From: Argentina anserina
Lineage: Eukaryota; Streptophyta; Magnoliopsida; Rosales; Rosaceae
Direction of reading: 5' to 3'
Length of the DNA stretch: 64,000 nucleotides
Assembly: GCF_933775445.1 (NCBI RefSeq)
Contig: NC_065873.1
Span: forward strand, 29,388,001 to 29,452,000
Below, piece after piece: positions 36,311 to 46,426 of the stretch (the stretch's first letter is position 1; the number at the start of each line of letters is the position of its first letter). The notes beneath the pieces are model-generated. The model did not search any database and was not told the origin of the DNA. It saw only the letters and a list, made by a program, of their open reading frames with translations. The translations under genes and the position numbers were made by a program.

Positions 36311-36487
36311 CAAAATGATAACTAAAGCACAAGATTAAGTGGTATAACTTTAACATGTTTGGATATAAGTAGCATGGACACGGACACGTGGTGAACACGT
36401 TAATTAAATATTATTTTTAATATATATATATATATATATTTATTAAAAAAATAATTTATAAATTTGAAAGTATTTAGAATTTTATAT

Positions 36488-36751
36488 GTATATATATGTC
36501 AAAGTGTGCATTAAAATGATGAAAACATAACTTGTTAGAATGACTAAGGACTTGATAAGTACCTTAGATAACCAAAGTTCGAATCCCACCACAAGCATTC
36601 TTATTTTTATCACGAGTTTCTCTCCTTATGTATATATTAAAGTGTGCATAAATATAATAAAAACGGAATCTGTTGGAATTGGTGAGGAGTTGTTGAGTGC
36701 CTTAGATGACCAAGGTTCGAATCTCACCATAAGCACTTTCACTTTTATTAT
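36488..36751 (+). repeat. Two tandem SINE-like units with Pol III B boxes
   Basis: Copy 1 (about 36488-36617) and copy 2 (about 36632-36751) align along most of their length (AAAGTGTGCAT..., GAGTGCCTTAGATGACCAA, TTCGAATC.CACC.). Each has a B-box-like word, AGTTCGAATCCC (36576) and GGTTCGAATCTC (36714), suggesting tRNA-derived SINE ancestry. No poly(A) tail or target duplication was seen. Confidence 0.5.
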
Positions 36752-36759
36752 GAGTTGGT

Positions 36760-36836
36760 GCGTGTCCGAGGTGTGTCCAAAGTCAGTTCGCGTGTCCGAG
36801 GTGTGTCCAAAGTCAGTTCGCGTGTCCGTAGCACGT
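36760..36836. repeat. 30-bp tandem repeat (GCGTGTCCGAGGTGTGTCCA type)
   Basis: Two full 30-bp units starting at 36760 and 36790, plus the start of a third. They lie just inside the right end of the hAT-like element and resemble its terminal GTGTCCG words, so they are probably subterminal repeats. Confidence 0.8.
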
Positions 36837-36859
36837 GTCCGTGCTTCATAGGTTTGGAT

Positions 36860-37470
36860 GAATGTATCAACATCAAGTAACTGTCGTGAGAACTATATTG
36901 GGTAACTCGTTAGGTAATTGTGTTAATAATTGTTTGCTAACTGTCTTAGTAACTATCCATGCATGTCTCCTCATCAACCCAAAAAGACTTAATGACCATC
37001 CACAGAAAACTAATTTGCACTCAAACACCTTTAGGAAACATTGTTTTACGAAGCCCATGATTGTGATATGCCTTGTAGAATATGCAAACATATATTCAGA
37101 TCATATCCCAAAAAGAATGTCCAATTACTCTCAGTTTCATAGTCAACAATAACATAAGCTACTAGAAACAAACCTGCACAACAATAAAAAAACAACATGA
37201 GTAACTATGTAAGTAAGTGTTTCAGAGTCCAAAATGAAAGAAATCAAAGAGGAAAAATTAAGGGGCAAACACCTTCATTTGCGTCATTTGTTGATGTAAA
37301 AAGAAGTTGCCATTTGTACTTATTGGTGATAAAAATAGCATAAATAAAAAGAATTGTAAATCAATGTCCAAGAAAGAAGCTATCATTTGTATAACATTAA
37401 TAACTATGCACGTAACTGTCACAAACGTCAATAATTATACAAGTAACTGTACGAGCTAGAAATTAATGTA
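36860..37470 (+). repeat. Right continuation of the GTAACT array, low density
   Basis: Scattered GTAACT words (for example 36877-36960, 37200-37215, 37390-37450) show that the hAT-like element inserted into the array. The interval 36970-37200 lacks the motif. Confidence 0.6.
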
Positions 37471-38579
37471 ACTACGAATCAAAGATACAAAACCTATAGG
37501 ATTTCAAGCAATGTATGAAATCATAGGGTAAATTGTAATCTAACAACACCAGAAACCTATTTGAACATCAAACAACCAAAGCCCAATAAACTATGATGCT
37601 TTGAATGATATTTTGAAGCCAATTTGAAATCAAACAATCAAATTACGAAATCATACGAGAAAACGATAAACAAGGTGAGGGGAAATTGATCGATGTGAGG
37701 CAGTTATCACGTAAGAAACCAGAATAGGAGCTTCAATGGCGGAATTGCAGATGAAAAATAAGAAGTTACGAGGTCGTTTTTTCGGATTTAATGCGTAGAT
37801 ATGGCCAGATTCCCCTATTGGTATAAGTCTTCTTCATCGTCTCACACATAGAGAGAGAGAGAGAGAGTCATGTTTATTAAGGTGAAATTAGTTAAAAAAA
37901 ATCAAAATGAAAAAAGAAAACAGACATCTTTTATCTTTTATAAATGAAGATATAATTTTTTATCACATACCTTTAACCTTTTAAGTATGGCCCTTTTATC
38001 AACAGGAGAAACTAAGATATTTAATTAACATTTTCATCTTAAAATATCCCTTTTTAATAAAAATGGCTTGTAAATTTACCTCCTTCAAATTAACGTCAAT
38101 CAGTCACCCCCTTAGAGTAAAAATTCAATGGAAGGTTGTGATGAAAAAAAAAAGAATAATTATAGTATAAATGGTCCATAGTGTGCGACATGTCCAGTGA
38201 TTCAACACATTTGACTTCTTTCCCAAAATTGAATTGCATGGAGACCACCAGAAAAAGTAGAGACCGGAGTATCACAGAAAGGGAAATTGCAGGTTCCACA
38301 TAGCTGGAACAGCATCATTCATTGACATGAAAGATTTAAACTAATCTTACAGCATTCTGTTAAAACATAAGTAGCTACGAACTATTAAACCAGCTGAATA
38401 ACAGTACTACTAATAAGAGTTACCAATTTAACAAAGGAGCTAAGTCCAGTTCCGATCAAGAAGAAGAAGATATGAATAATCATCCTGCATCTGATCAATC
38501 TAGCTAGCTAGCAATAAGACCTCTCCATCAATCCATTTTATACAAACCAATCTTACTCATCAAGTTCACGCTCTCTTGA
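37471..38579. other. Gene-free stretch and 3' flank of the ZHD gene
   Basis: AT-rich DNA with a GA microsatellite at about 37851-37867. From about 38350 it is probably the 3' UTR of the minus-strand ZF-HD gene. Confidence 0.5.
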
Positions 38580-39620
38580 TTATGTGTCTGTTCTCCCTTC
38601 TCCCTGACCTGCTTCTTCATGAGCTTCAACATTCTCCAATGCCAGCTGACTTGTTGTGGTGGTGATATCATGGTGGTCATGCTGCATCTTCTTCACTGTG
38701 TTCTTGTTATTGTGCATCCAAACCCTCAGCACCTGCCTCTTCACTCCCACCTCATCACAGAACCTCTCCACTTCATCCTCATCCTGCTTCTGAATCCTCC
38801 ACCCCACTCGCTCCGCAAACTCCACCATCCTTACCTTCTGCTCCGCCGTGAACTTAGTCCTGAACCTCTTCTTCGACAAGCTAAATGGCGGCGCTGACCC
38901 TCCTCCTATTCCATCCACATTGTCGTAAATGTTCAGATCTTCACTTGAGGACTCCGTACCTCCTCCGAAAGCCATGCTCATGGGTTGAACCATCGAGAAC
39001 TTCTGGTGCCGGTGATGGTGGAGAGCCGAGGAAGGGGACGGCAGCGGCGGAGGGAGCTGGAGAGGGCTCAGCATTATGCTACGTGATCTGGACCCGGGCC
39101 CGAACGGCGTTGTCTCGCCGTCCACCTCCTTACGGTGGAAGTTCCTGTGGCAATCACATGCCGCGCATTTCAGTGCTTCGAGGGTTCCTTCCTCGCCGCA
39201 AGGCATGAACTCTCCGCAGCCGTCGAAGACATTGCCGCCGATGTTGGCCGCGTGGTTCTTGAGACATTCACGGTAGCGAACATTGCCAGTTGTTGGTGCA
39301 GACGTTGGTGTCTTGGACTTGTGCCCACCACTAGTGGGTGCAACTGCGGTGGAGCCGACTACTCGATCTGGATCTAGATCTCCGGCTGGTAGTTGGACTG
39401 GTTGAACATGGAGAGGTTGCAGAGGGTGGTGGTGATGGTGGTCTAGGGTTTGGTGTGTAGCAGTGAAAGCAGAGATGGCAGTGGGAGTGCCATTATGAAT
39501 ATTACCAAGCCTTCTCTTGTCTCCACCTCCCGATGATTCCTTGGTTAAATGAGTGCCACCATAGCTCAAAGCAGCAGAGCCTGACGTCCTCATCTCATTG
39601 TCTTGCGTTCTAAAATCCAT
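38580..39620 (-). CDS. ZHD: Zinc-finger homeodomain (ZF-HD) transcription factor
   Basis: Single exon, 346 aa, as usual for intronless ZHD genes. The ZF-HD dimerisation domain spans about residues 115-165 (RYRECLKNHAANIGGNVFDG, then CGEFMPCGEEGTLEALKCAA and CDCHRNFHRKE) with the full set of Cys/His ligands. A divergent homeodomain spans about 250-309 (KKRFRTKFTAEQKVRMVEFA; RVWMHNNKNT), with WMHNNK as recognition-helix core. The N-terminus is His- and Pro-rich and low complexity. ZHDs form homo- and heterodimers through the zinc finger, bind ATTA-core sites in the nucleus and act in floral, leaf and stress regulation. MINI ZINC FINGER proteins antagonise them. Overall layout fits the longer ZHD8/9/10-like members. 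CT/GA tracts at 39991-40031 and 40199-40222 lie in its upstream region. Confidence 0.95.
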   Translation of the reverse strand: MDFRTQDNEMRTSGSAALSYGGTHLTKESSGGGDKRRLGNIHNGTPTAISAFTATHQTLDHHHHHPLQPLHVQPVQLPAGDLDPDRVVGSTAVAPTSGGHKSKTPTSAPTTGNVRYRECLKNHAANIGGNVFDGCGEFMPCGEEGTLEALKCAACDCHRNFHRKEVDGETTPFGPGSRSRSIMLSPLQLPPPLPSPSSALHHHRHQKFSMVQPMSMAFGGGTESSSEDLNIYDNVDGIGGGSAPPFSLSKKRFRTKFTAEQKVRMVEFAERVGWRIQKQDEDEVERFCDEVGVKRQVLRVWMHNNKNTVKKMQHDHHDITTTTSQLALENVEAHEEAGQGEGRTDT

Positions 39621-39987
39621 ATGATTTTTTTAGGGATTGTAAAATCTGTGTTAATTAATACGGAAAGCTGGTGGAAATTAAAGCATCGCAAATCTAGCTA
39701 AATAGCTGGGATCTTGTGCTTTACATAAAAAGAATGAAGCTAGCTAGCTGAACTCGGTTGTTTTTCAGATAGAGGAGGACAAAACGAAACTTATAAAGCT
39801 AGCTAAACCCATTAGAACCCATAGCCGTTATTTTCCACAGTTCAGGATTAATGGAAACGCAGTATGAGATGTATGAATAGCAAAACGGATACTCAACCCA
39901 CAGCTTTAGGAGAAAAAGAGAGAGACAACCTCATGCAGTGGCTTTAACATCATCTAATGGCCTTCATCAGAACAATCAGGAGCTTAA

Positions 39988-40034
<47 letters not shown>

Positions 40035-41206
40035 CTGGGGTTGGGGGATTGAACTGTTGTGTGTGTGCTTCTGGGGCTCCAACAAGAGACAGGTTGGTTG
40101 CTTGTGGTGAGGCCAGAGCTAGCGAGAAGGATAAGAGAGAGAGAGAATGAGTTATTAAGAAAGACGAGTCCCCTCAAAGTGCTGCAATGGCAAAAATAAG
40201 AGAGAGAGAGAGAGAGAGAGAGGTTAAGGGGCCAAAGAGCAAAGCCAAGAGAAGGGAGAGGAGGGGAAGGGAGGGTGTACTATTGCTTTCTCTGTTGGCT
40301 AAGTATGCAGATTACAAAACAAACCGACAACGTCATGTTCAGACCTCTCCCACGCCCTGCCACACGTGGGACCCATCCCCACCCGTCATTATTGCCCTAT
40401 TTTCCATTAAATATCTCAACACAGTTCACCCTCAGCATCACCCAAAGATGCATATTTCCAGTACTACTCTACCACCACCTCATGCCCTTTGATGCGACGT
40501 AGCATTTCCCCCCTTTCCCGTTCTTTTTTGGCTTCCTTGTAATCACTCTTGTTTCCTTCATTAAAAACGCACTCCTAATCCAAATTAGGGCGTTCCTCAC
40601 ATTTCTTTTCAGCTAAAAATCTCACAAAATCGTCAAACTAAACTCATATAAAAAACTTAGCAAGAATCAATGTCTAAAATTTAACTAATATCCAAAATTT
40701 AACTGAAGTTCATAGATAACTTAACTTGTTCTCAATAACATATATACAGTCGGAATTATCCACACTAGAGATTAGTGTTGAGTTCGCTCACTCTGCATTA
40801 GACACTTTAGTTTGATTAAGTTATTAACACATGTCTTTTAGTTAGATTTACTTCTTTCTTTTCTTTTTTCTCTTACACTTACACATGACTTATTACACAT
40901 TAAGAGTACATAATAGTAGTATATATTAGTAGAATTTTAGCTTGAACTAAACCAAACGAGTTGATCGGTCAATAATAAGTGATAGATTGTGTCGGCTTCA
41001 AATACCTAATTACTTCGTGCCAACCACTAAACCCACTTATTGTATGTATTCATACTGTAGCTATATACATTGTAAATAAGATGGCTACATGAGATATCAT
41101 AAGTTCGATTCACAACAATCTCATAGTAATTAGTTGTTTATAGATTTATTATAGGTATTTCAGTTCTTTATTTGGTTAAAAAAAACTAAATTGCCCTTTT
41201 TTAAGG
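39621..41206 (-). promoter_or_regulatory. Upstream region of the ZHD gene
   Basis: It contains two GA microsatellites on the plus strand (about 39991-40031 and 40199-40222), so CT/GA-box sequence about 370-600 bp before the minus-strand start codon. Long frames through the repeats are composition artefacts. The remainder is AT-rich, with nothing recognised. Confidence 0.45.
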
Positions 41207-41446
41207 TCAAAACTCAAAAGACTCAAAACTGTTAACCCTAGCATTGCCGTTAATAGCAATCAGGGCGTAATCATGGCGGGTATTAAGCTTACGCTTAACC
41301 CAGTAATTCCGAACCCAGCGCGCAAGTTGAGAAAGAGATGATGAGATGGATGGGTAAGAGTGAAAAAGGTACTGTAGTGTGTTGTTGATGGTCCACAGTG
41401 ATGGACTTGTCTTCTTCCTCGCACAGTCATATACTGCTGCGTCCAT
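41207..41446 (-). CDS. Hypothetical small protein, 79 aa
   Basis: Unrecognised frame MDAAVYDCARKKTSPSLWTI... ending VNSFESFEF. In its favour: it starts just below a long CT/GA microsatellite (41450-41495), a placement seen in leaders of real genes in this window, and it has a mixed, protein-like composition. Against: short, no domain, no TATA box and no splice partner found. It could also be a degenerate fragment or chance. Confidence 0.25.
   Translation of the reverse strand: MDAAVYDCARKKTSPSLWTINNTLQYLFHSYPSISSSLSQLARWVRNYWVKRKLNTRHDYALIAINGNARVNSFESFEF

Positions 41447-41449
<3 letters not shown>

Positions 41450-41495
<46 letters not shown>
41450..41495. repeat. (CT)n microsatellite
   Basis: A long uninterrupted CT run (GA on the minus strand). 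Confidence 0.95.
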
Positions 41496-41497
<2 letters not shown>

Positions 41498-42442
41498 ACG
41501 TGCGGCCTCTGCAATTTTTTTTTTGTTTGAGTTATTGGTGCGGAGTCTGAGTCTGAGACATAAACAGAGAAACCACGCTTGCCCCTAAGCATGGTAGGAA
41601 AGGAAGAGAAGGCCTTTCTGTGATGCAATCGATGGCTAATCTGTTTTGTGCTTTTCTTTCCACGGCTTGGTACTTGTTGGTGTCTACAGTTTACAGTTCA
41701 CCAGTTGTGCAGTACAGCCCAGCCAGCTTCAACCATCAAATGCGAAATATACATATCTACACCCGTGCTACTATCGAATCCAACTCCATGATTAGATTCA
41801 GTAGTTTTATGAAGTATTACCCAAGTTCTTTGAAAAATTAGTCCCAAAAATGAAAACAAAGAAAAGGAAATTGAGGCCTCTTGCTTACTTGCAAGCTCTT
41901 GCATGTCTTGGTCTCTAATCAAACAAAGGTTAACGTAGGTTGCAGTGGTATCATGTAGCTGACTCAAAGGTTAGGATCACTACATGTACCTAAGGGTATC
42001 TCAAACATCTAACAATTAGCGTGAAAATCATGAGTACATTGATCGATTATTCGACGAGACAAACACAACTCACTGACGAGGTTGAGGCGTCAAACGTAAA
42101 GTACTATTGCAATGTCATTCTCGTCTAAATAAATAACATATGTTATGATCATACTAATTGCATAAAGTAGGTTTTTTCTAAACCCCAGTATACAACTTGA
42201 CAAAGACGCGTATGAAAACCGTTGCATAGATAAAACTTACCAATACGGCAATACATCATACGTACTGTTTACTTATGGTATACACTTTTGATGGAACTTG
42301 CTCATTCAAAATAGTAACTAGAACTGTTTAATACTCGATCGATGAATGAGACAATTCATCGATCTTTAATCCCATTCATCGATCTTTAATTTGATCACAA
42401 ATTTTGTTCATCTTCCCACCAAAAGTATAGCTACATCGATCT
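41496..42442. other. Gene-free stretch
   Basis: No supported gene. The right part is the 3' flank of the minus-strand acyl-AMP-ligase gene. No carrier-protein domain is visible here on the minus strand. Confidence 0.5.
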
Positions 42443-44410
42443 TCACAAAAGAGAAGGCAAGGGGGGACGAGTTGTAGCACTAGAGAATGAGAGAAAGATT
42501 TCGTGATCTCTCTCTTCTACTTTCTGTCCTCCTCTTTTCCTCTCTTCACTTTTTAAGCCCTCGCTACTTCCCTCATCAAGCGATCTTCTCCCAAAAGTTG
42601 AGAAAGTATAATGAACCCCGAACCCCATCTCCATCAAAACGCTCATTTTGCCTCCAACAAGCCTATCCTTAGCTGCCCATCTTTGTATTTTGCCTGACGT
42701 TGTTTTGGGCACGCTGCCACTTTTAACAAGAACCACCACTCCAACTTCAACTCCCTCCTCCTTTATCACACCCTCCCTCATCCCTTGACATATCTTTCTC
42801 AAAACCCTAGCATCATTTTGATCACTCCTCTGCATCTCAGCAACCACCACAACCGTGTTCTCGATCTTCAACGCAGCCAAACATCCCGCTCTGATAAGCC
42901 CCGGACTACTATTCTGAGCTGCAGCTTCAATGTAATGAGGATGGATTTCCCTCTCGTTTTGAAGTTTGATCACGTCAAGACACCGCCCCGTCACGAAAAG
43001 AAACCTCTCTTCTCCTTTGACAACTCCTCTATCGCCCGTCCGTACATAACACTTGCTCACCTTGTTTCTAAGTCTTGCGTAATACACCTCGCGAGTTAAG
43101 GACGGATGTCCTAAGTAACCAGAAGCATTGCTAGGAGAGGACACCCAAATCTCTCCTTCAGTCCCATCCGCAACGGCCTCGCACGTATCTTCGTTCACCA
43201 CAACAATATCCATGTCCTCCTGAACAACGTCGTCTTCTCCGGTATTCCCCAGCCTTGCACTAGGCAAGAGCTTGTGGTGAGATGGAACGTTCGAAGAGTT
43301 GTATCTCCATGCAGTTGAAACAAAAGTGCAGTTCTCTGCTAATCCGTAGGATGGAGAAATAGAAGATGGGCTTAGCCCATAAGGCCCAAACATATCAACA
43401 AACTCATCCACCACGTCTTTATAAATGGGCTCATTTATAAGTATCAGGTTTTTCATGCTCCACAAGTTTATGGGGGTTCCCTTTTCCACCCCGCCGCGTT
43501 TCATAACTAGCGGCAGCGTGAACGAGGGAACAGGAGTGCATGTGGAGCTGAAGTTCGTTATAAGCTCGAGCCAAATCCTCGGCCTCTTGACAAAGGCCGC
43601 CGGCGAAGTCAAAACACATGTAGCGCCGGAGACAATGGTCAACAGCAAGAACATGAGACCACAATCATGGTACTGAGGCAGCCACGACACGATCACACTG
43701 TTCAGGTGAAGGTCGTAGGATTTCCTTGCAGTCCTGACATTGTGAGCTGCCGAGCCGGCGGTGACAAGCACCGGCTTTGGAATCCCAGTGGTGCCTGACG
43801 TGTACTGAATCAGATACAGCTCGTCAGGTTTGCAGCCCTCGTAGATCGACGAAGAACTGAACTTTAAGTTCAAGTTTCTCGCTCCTACTCTGATATCATC
43901 AGTGGATATCCAGTGGAGATTCTCCAACATGATAACGAGTTTTATATTGGAGGAATATGATATGAACTTACGGACAGCTCTGATGTAAGAAGGGTGAGCT
44001 ATGGCGGCCTTGGGATTTGTTTGGGAGAGTACTCTTACAAGATGGTGGTAGTTTTGTTTAGGGGAAAAAAGGTCAGGTGGGGAAATGGGCAAGGCCAAAA
44101 GGCCAGCTCTTTGGCTAGCGAAGATGATCTCAACGAGTTCGAGCCCCGGCGAACATAGGATGACGATGGTGTCACGTCTTTCAAGTGGTTGAGTGTTTAG
44201 CAAGTGATGAGAAATGTGTTGTACTGACTCATTGAGCTGAGAATATGTGAGGGATGTTGAGTTCTGATTACATTTTGGATCGGGTGAATCATCTTCGACC
44301 CAGATGAAGGCCGGTTTGTGCCGGAAGGTGGGAAGGTTTGCCCATAAGGGTAGGTAGAGGTCGACTACTGGTTGGTCCGGGAAGGAAGGGTCGTAATTTT
44401 CGTAGTTCAT
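42443..44410 (-). CDS. Fatty-acyl-AMP ligase (FAAL)-like adenylating enzyme
   Basis: Single exon, 655 aa. The ANL-superfamily core motifs are all present: A3 YTSGTTGIPKPV (about 203-214), the FAAL-typical WLPQYHDCGLM (243-253), A5 SYGLAEN (354-360), A8 YVRTGDRG (455-462) and A10 KTTSGKIQR with the catalytic Lys (569-577). Enzymes of this group activate a fatty acid as acyl-AMP and, unlike acyl-CoA synthetases, hand it to a carrier protein. From memory, related plant proteins are much longer and continue into carrier and transferase domains. Here the frame stops after a low-complexity, basic tail (about 610-655), and no carrier domain follows. It may be a stand-alone enzyme or a 3'-truncated copy of the larger gene. 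Subcellular location is not evident, with no transit peptide. Confidence 0.85.
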   Translation of the reverse strand: MNYENYDPSFPDQPVVDLYLPLWANLPTFRHKPAFIWVEDDSPDPKCNQNSTSLTYSQLNESVQHISHHLLNTQPLERRDTIVILCSPGLELVEIIFASQRAGLLALPISPPDLFSPKQNYHHLVRVLSQTNPKAAIAHPSYIRAVRKFISYSSNIKLVIMLENLHWISTDDIRVGARNLNLKFSSSSIYEGCKPDELYLIQYTSGTTGIPKPVLVTAGSAAHNVRTARKSYDLHLNSVIVSWLPQYHDCGLMFLLLTIVSGATCVLTSPAAFVKRPRIWLELITNFSSTCTPVPSFTLPLVMKRGGVEKGTPINLWSMKNLILINEPIYKDVVDEFVDMFGPYGLSPSSISPSYGLAENCTFVSTAWRYNSSNVPSHHKLLPSARLGNTGEDDVVQEDMDIVVVNEDTCEAVADGTEGEIWVSSPSNASGYLGHPSLTREVYYARLRNKVSKCYVRTGDRGVVKGEERFLFVTGRCLDVIKLQNEREIHPHYIEAAAQNSSPGLIRAGCLAALKIENTVVVVAEMQRSDQNDARVLRKICQGMREGVIKEEGVEVGVVVLVKSGSVPKTTSGKIQRWAAKDRLVGGKMSVLMEMGFGVHYTFSTFGRRSLDEGSSEGLKSEERKRGGQKVEERDHEIFLSFSSATTRPPLPSLL

Positions 44411-45719
44411 GGTTTATCTAGCTGGGTTTGAATATGCATGCTTCCATAGATTTGGACATTTTATAGAAGACATTTGGATAATCGCAAAAAGCTACAGCCA
44501 GTAGTTTAGCTACAAAAACTAGAAAGGAGTATAAGTAATATTCGATCAGTATATCCCAGTTTAATTTTAATCTGCGAATGAGAAATTGTCGCAGATGGCA
44601 TGGACAATATTGTTGATGTTGATATCGATGGATATTGGAAGCCTGGGAACTATCCTGCCGTAGTATAATTGGAATACACATTAGGATTAACGTCAAGGCT
44701 TCCTGGAATTTATATTTGAAATGAAGTACATGATGGAAAAAACATTTATTGTATATCCAGCCATCCAGGAGCTAGCATGCATCATATAGATAGTTTTATA
44801 TACTGAAGCATATATTTTTATGTCTAGTATAATTATTGAGGTTTGGCTTGATCGATATATATGCTGCAGCTAGAAGACAGTGCCATTGCGTTAGTTGGCG
44901 ATAATTGCAGAGTAGAACAACGTTATACGAACAAACTCGACCGGGAACTGGAATATTCCAATCACGAGTAGGTACTTATCTAGCATTTTAACTACATCCA
45001 AACACATTAAAAGGCCATGGATCGTTGTATCAGAAAAAAAAAACAATGGAGCGATCTTCTATGTATGAATCTAAATATTGTTTATTGGTGATGATGAGGG
45101 TCAGAGGGTGGTATTCAAATTTTAAGGATGCATATCGGTTCACTGTGGTTTTTCTTTGTTAAGTACTTTTGCCTCAAGTTAAGTGGGATATCGTTGCCTC
45201 TTCTTGACTTAAACAGAAAACCCGAATACCATAGTGAATACGGGCATAATGAAGATGTTTTAGCTCCATCAAATACTACCAAATTGTTGAGCCATATGTA
45301 CGTGCATGAATGTGAGGAAGACATATATCAGCTAATTAATATTGTTACAACTCAAAGGAGACGCCAATTAGGCCATGATAGTTAAGTCATCAATATTGTT
45401 TATAGTGTTCATTACAAAGGTTCGTACGTGCACCATCAAATGATTCAAATCATAAGCTTGCATCAGTTACATCATGAGATGACACAATATATATAGACAT
45501 AGTCCTAGTTTGGAGTTTTTCTTTTTTCTTTTTTTAGGGGAAAATGAGAAATCAACATCCCAAAAAGATTAATGAAACCCGATCTGCATAGGCCAACACA
45601 CAAGGGCCCAACCCAACTGCCGCAACGTTCTATAAAATGAGAGGGAAACGGTCGTTAAATTTTAAATTGACTTTCCGTACGAGTCGGCAATCCCGCTCTC
45701 TACACAACAATTCCAAAAA
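44411..45719. other. Gene-free stretch
   Basis: The left part is the promoter side of the minus-strand FAAL-like gene. The rest is AT-rich. No recognisable gene. The 45128-45385 frame shows no domain. Confidence 0.5.
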
Positions 45720-45824
45720 TTTCGTACATGGCAGGTTAAGCCTCGTCGGAATTTGAAGAGGACAATCGAGGCACCGGAGCTCGAGCTGAAGCCAGCTGGT
45801 ACTTCGGTGATCATCGACCGCGGA

Positions 45825-46426
45825 GAGGCTGTTGGAGAGAAGAGATCTCACATTTAAGAAGTAACAAATAAAATAGAGATTATAAGTGAGTGGATTATCC
45901 AATTGTACCGAGACCTTTTGTGATTAAAACTCAACACCTGTGAGGTGGTTAAATTGAGACAATATCGGTACAGTTGACTCATGGGCCACGCTTGTCGCTG
46001 TTTAACATGGTATCAAAGCGGGTCCATATCCAGTCGCGCTTCCAATCTATCGTGGGCTCGAGTTGAGTGTCGCTTTTTCATGGGCCCATGATGGGTGCCA
46101 TTATCATGTCATCAGAGAGTTTTACGATTGGATTGTCACCAAGTGTCATTGGTTAATAGACCTTAGTTTGTTTCGTCCCAGTGTGTGAGATGTTAATCTG
46201 TCACATGCAGACCTAAAAATTAGGTTGCACGTGAGAGGGCGTGTTGGAGATAAGAGATCTCATATTTAAGAAGTGACAAATAAAATAGAGATTATAAGTG
46301 GGTGAATAATACCAAATTGTACCGATGTCTTTTGTGATTAAAACTCAATACTTGTGAGGTGGCTAAGTTGGGACAATATCGGTACAGTTGGTCAATGGAC
46401 CAGGCTTGTCGCTGTTTAACAGAGAC
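45825..46426 (+). mobile_element. TRIM retrotransposon 1
   Basis: LTRs at 45830-46007 (178 bp) and 46242-46421 (180 bp), both TGTTGGAGA... to ...GCTGTTTAACA, roughly 10% diverged. TGGTATCAAAGCG, an initiator-tRNA-Met-type primer-binding site, follows the left LTR at 46008. The purine tract GAGAGGGCG precedes the right LTR. The internal part is only 234 bp and noncoding. Flanks GAGGC/GAGAC suggest a 5-bp target duplication with one mutation. It lies inside the CMT first exon. Confidence 0.88.

Larger units (their letters stand above)
36357..36859. mobile_element. hAT-like non-autonomous element with 8-bp TSD
   Basis: GTTTGGAT occurs at 36357-36364 and 36852-36859, flanking a 487-bp block. The inner ends are inverted partners: left ATAAGTAGCATGGACACGGA..., right ...CACGTGTCCGTGCTTCATAG, sharing CACGGACACGTG. 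An 8-bp target duplication is the mark of hAT transposition. The interior holds two tandem, diverged copies of a tRNA-like unit and a 30-bp repeat. No transposase is encoded. Confidence 0.65.

Noticed and set aside
36540..37152. Plus-strand frames of 96-103 aa
   Set aside because: They run through the hAT-like element, its SINE-like units and 30-bp repeats.
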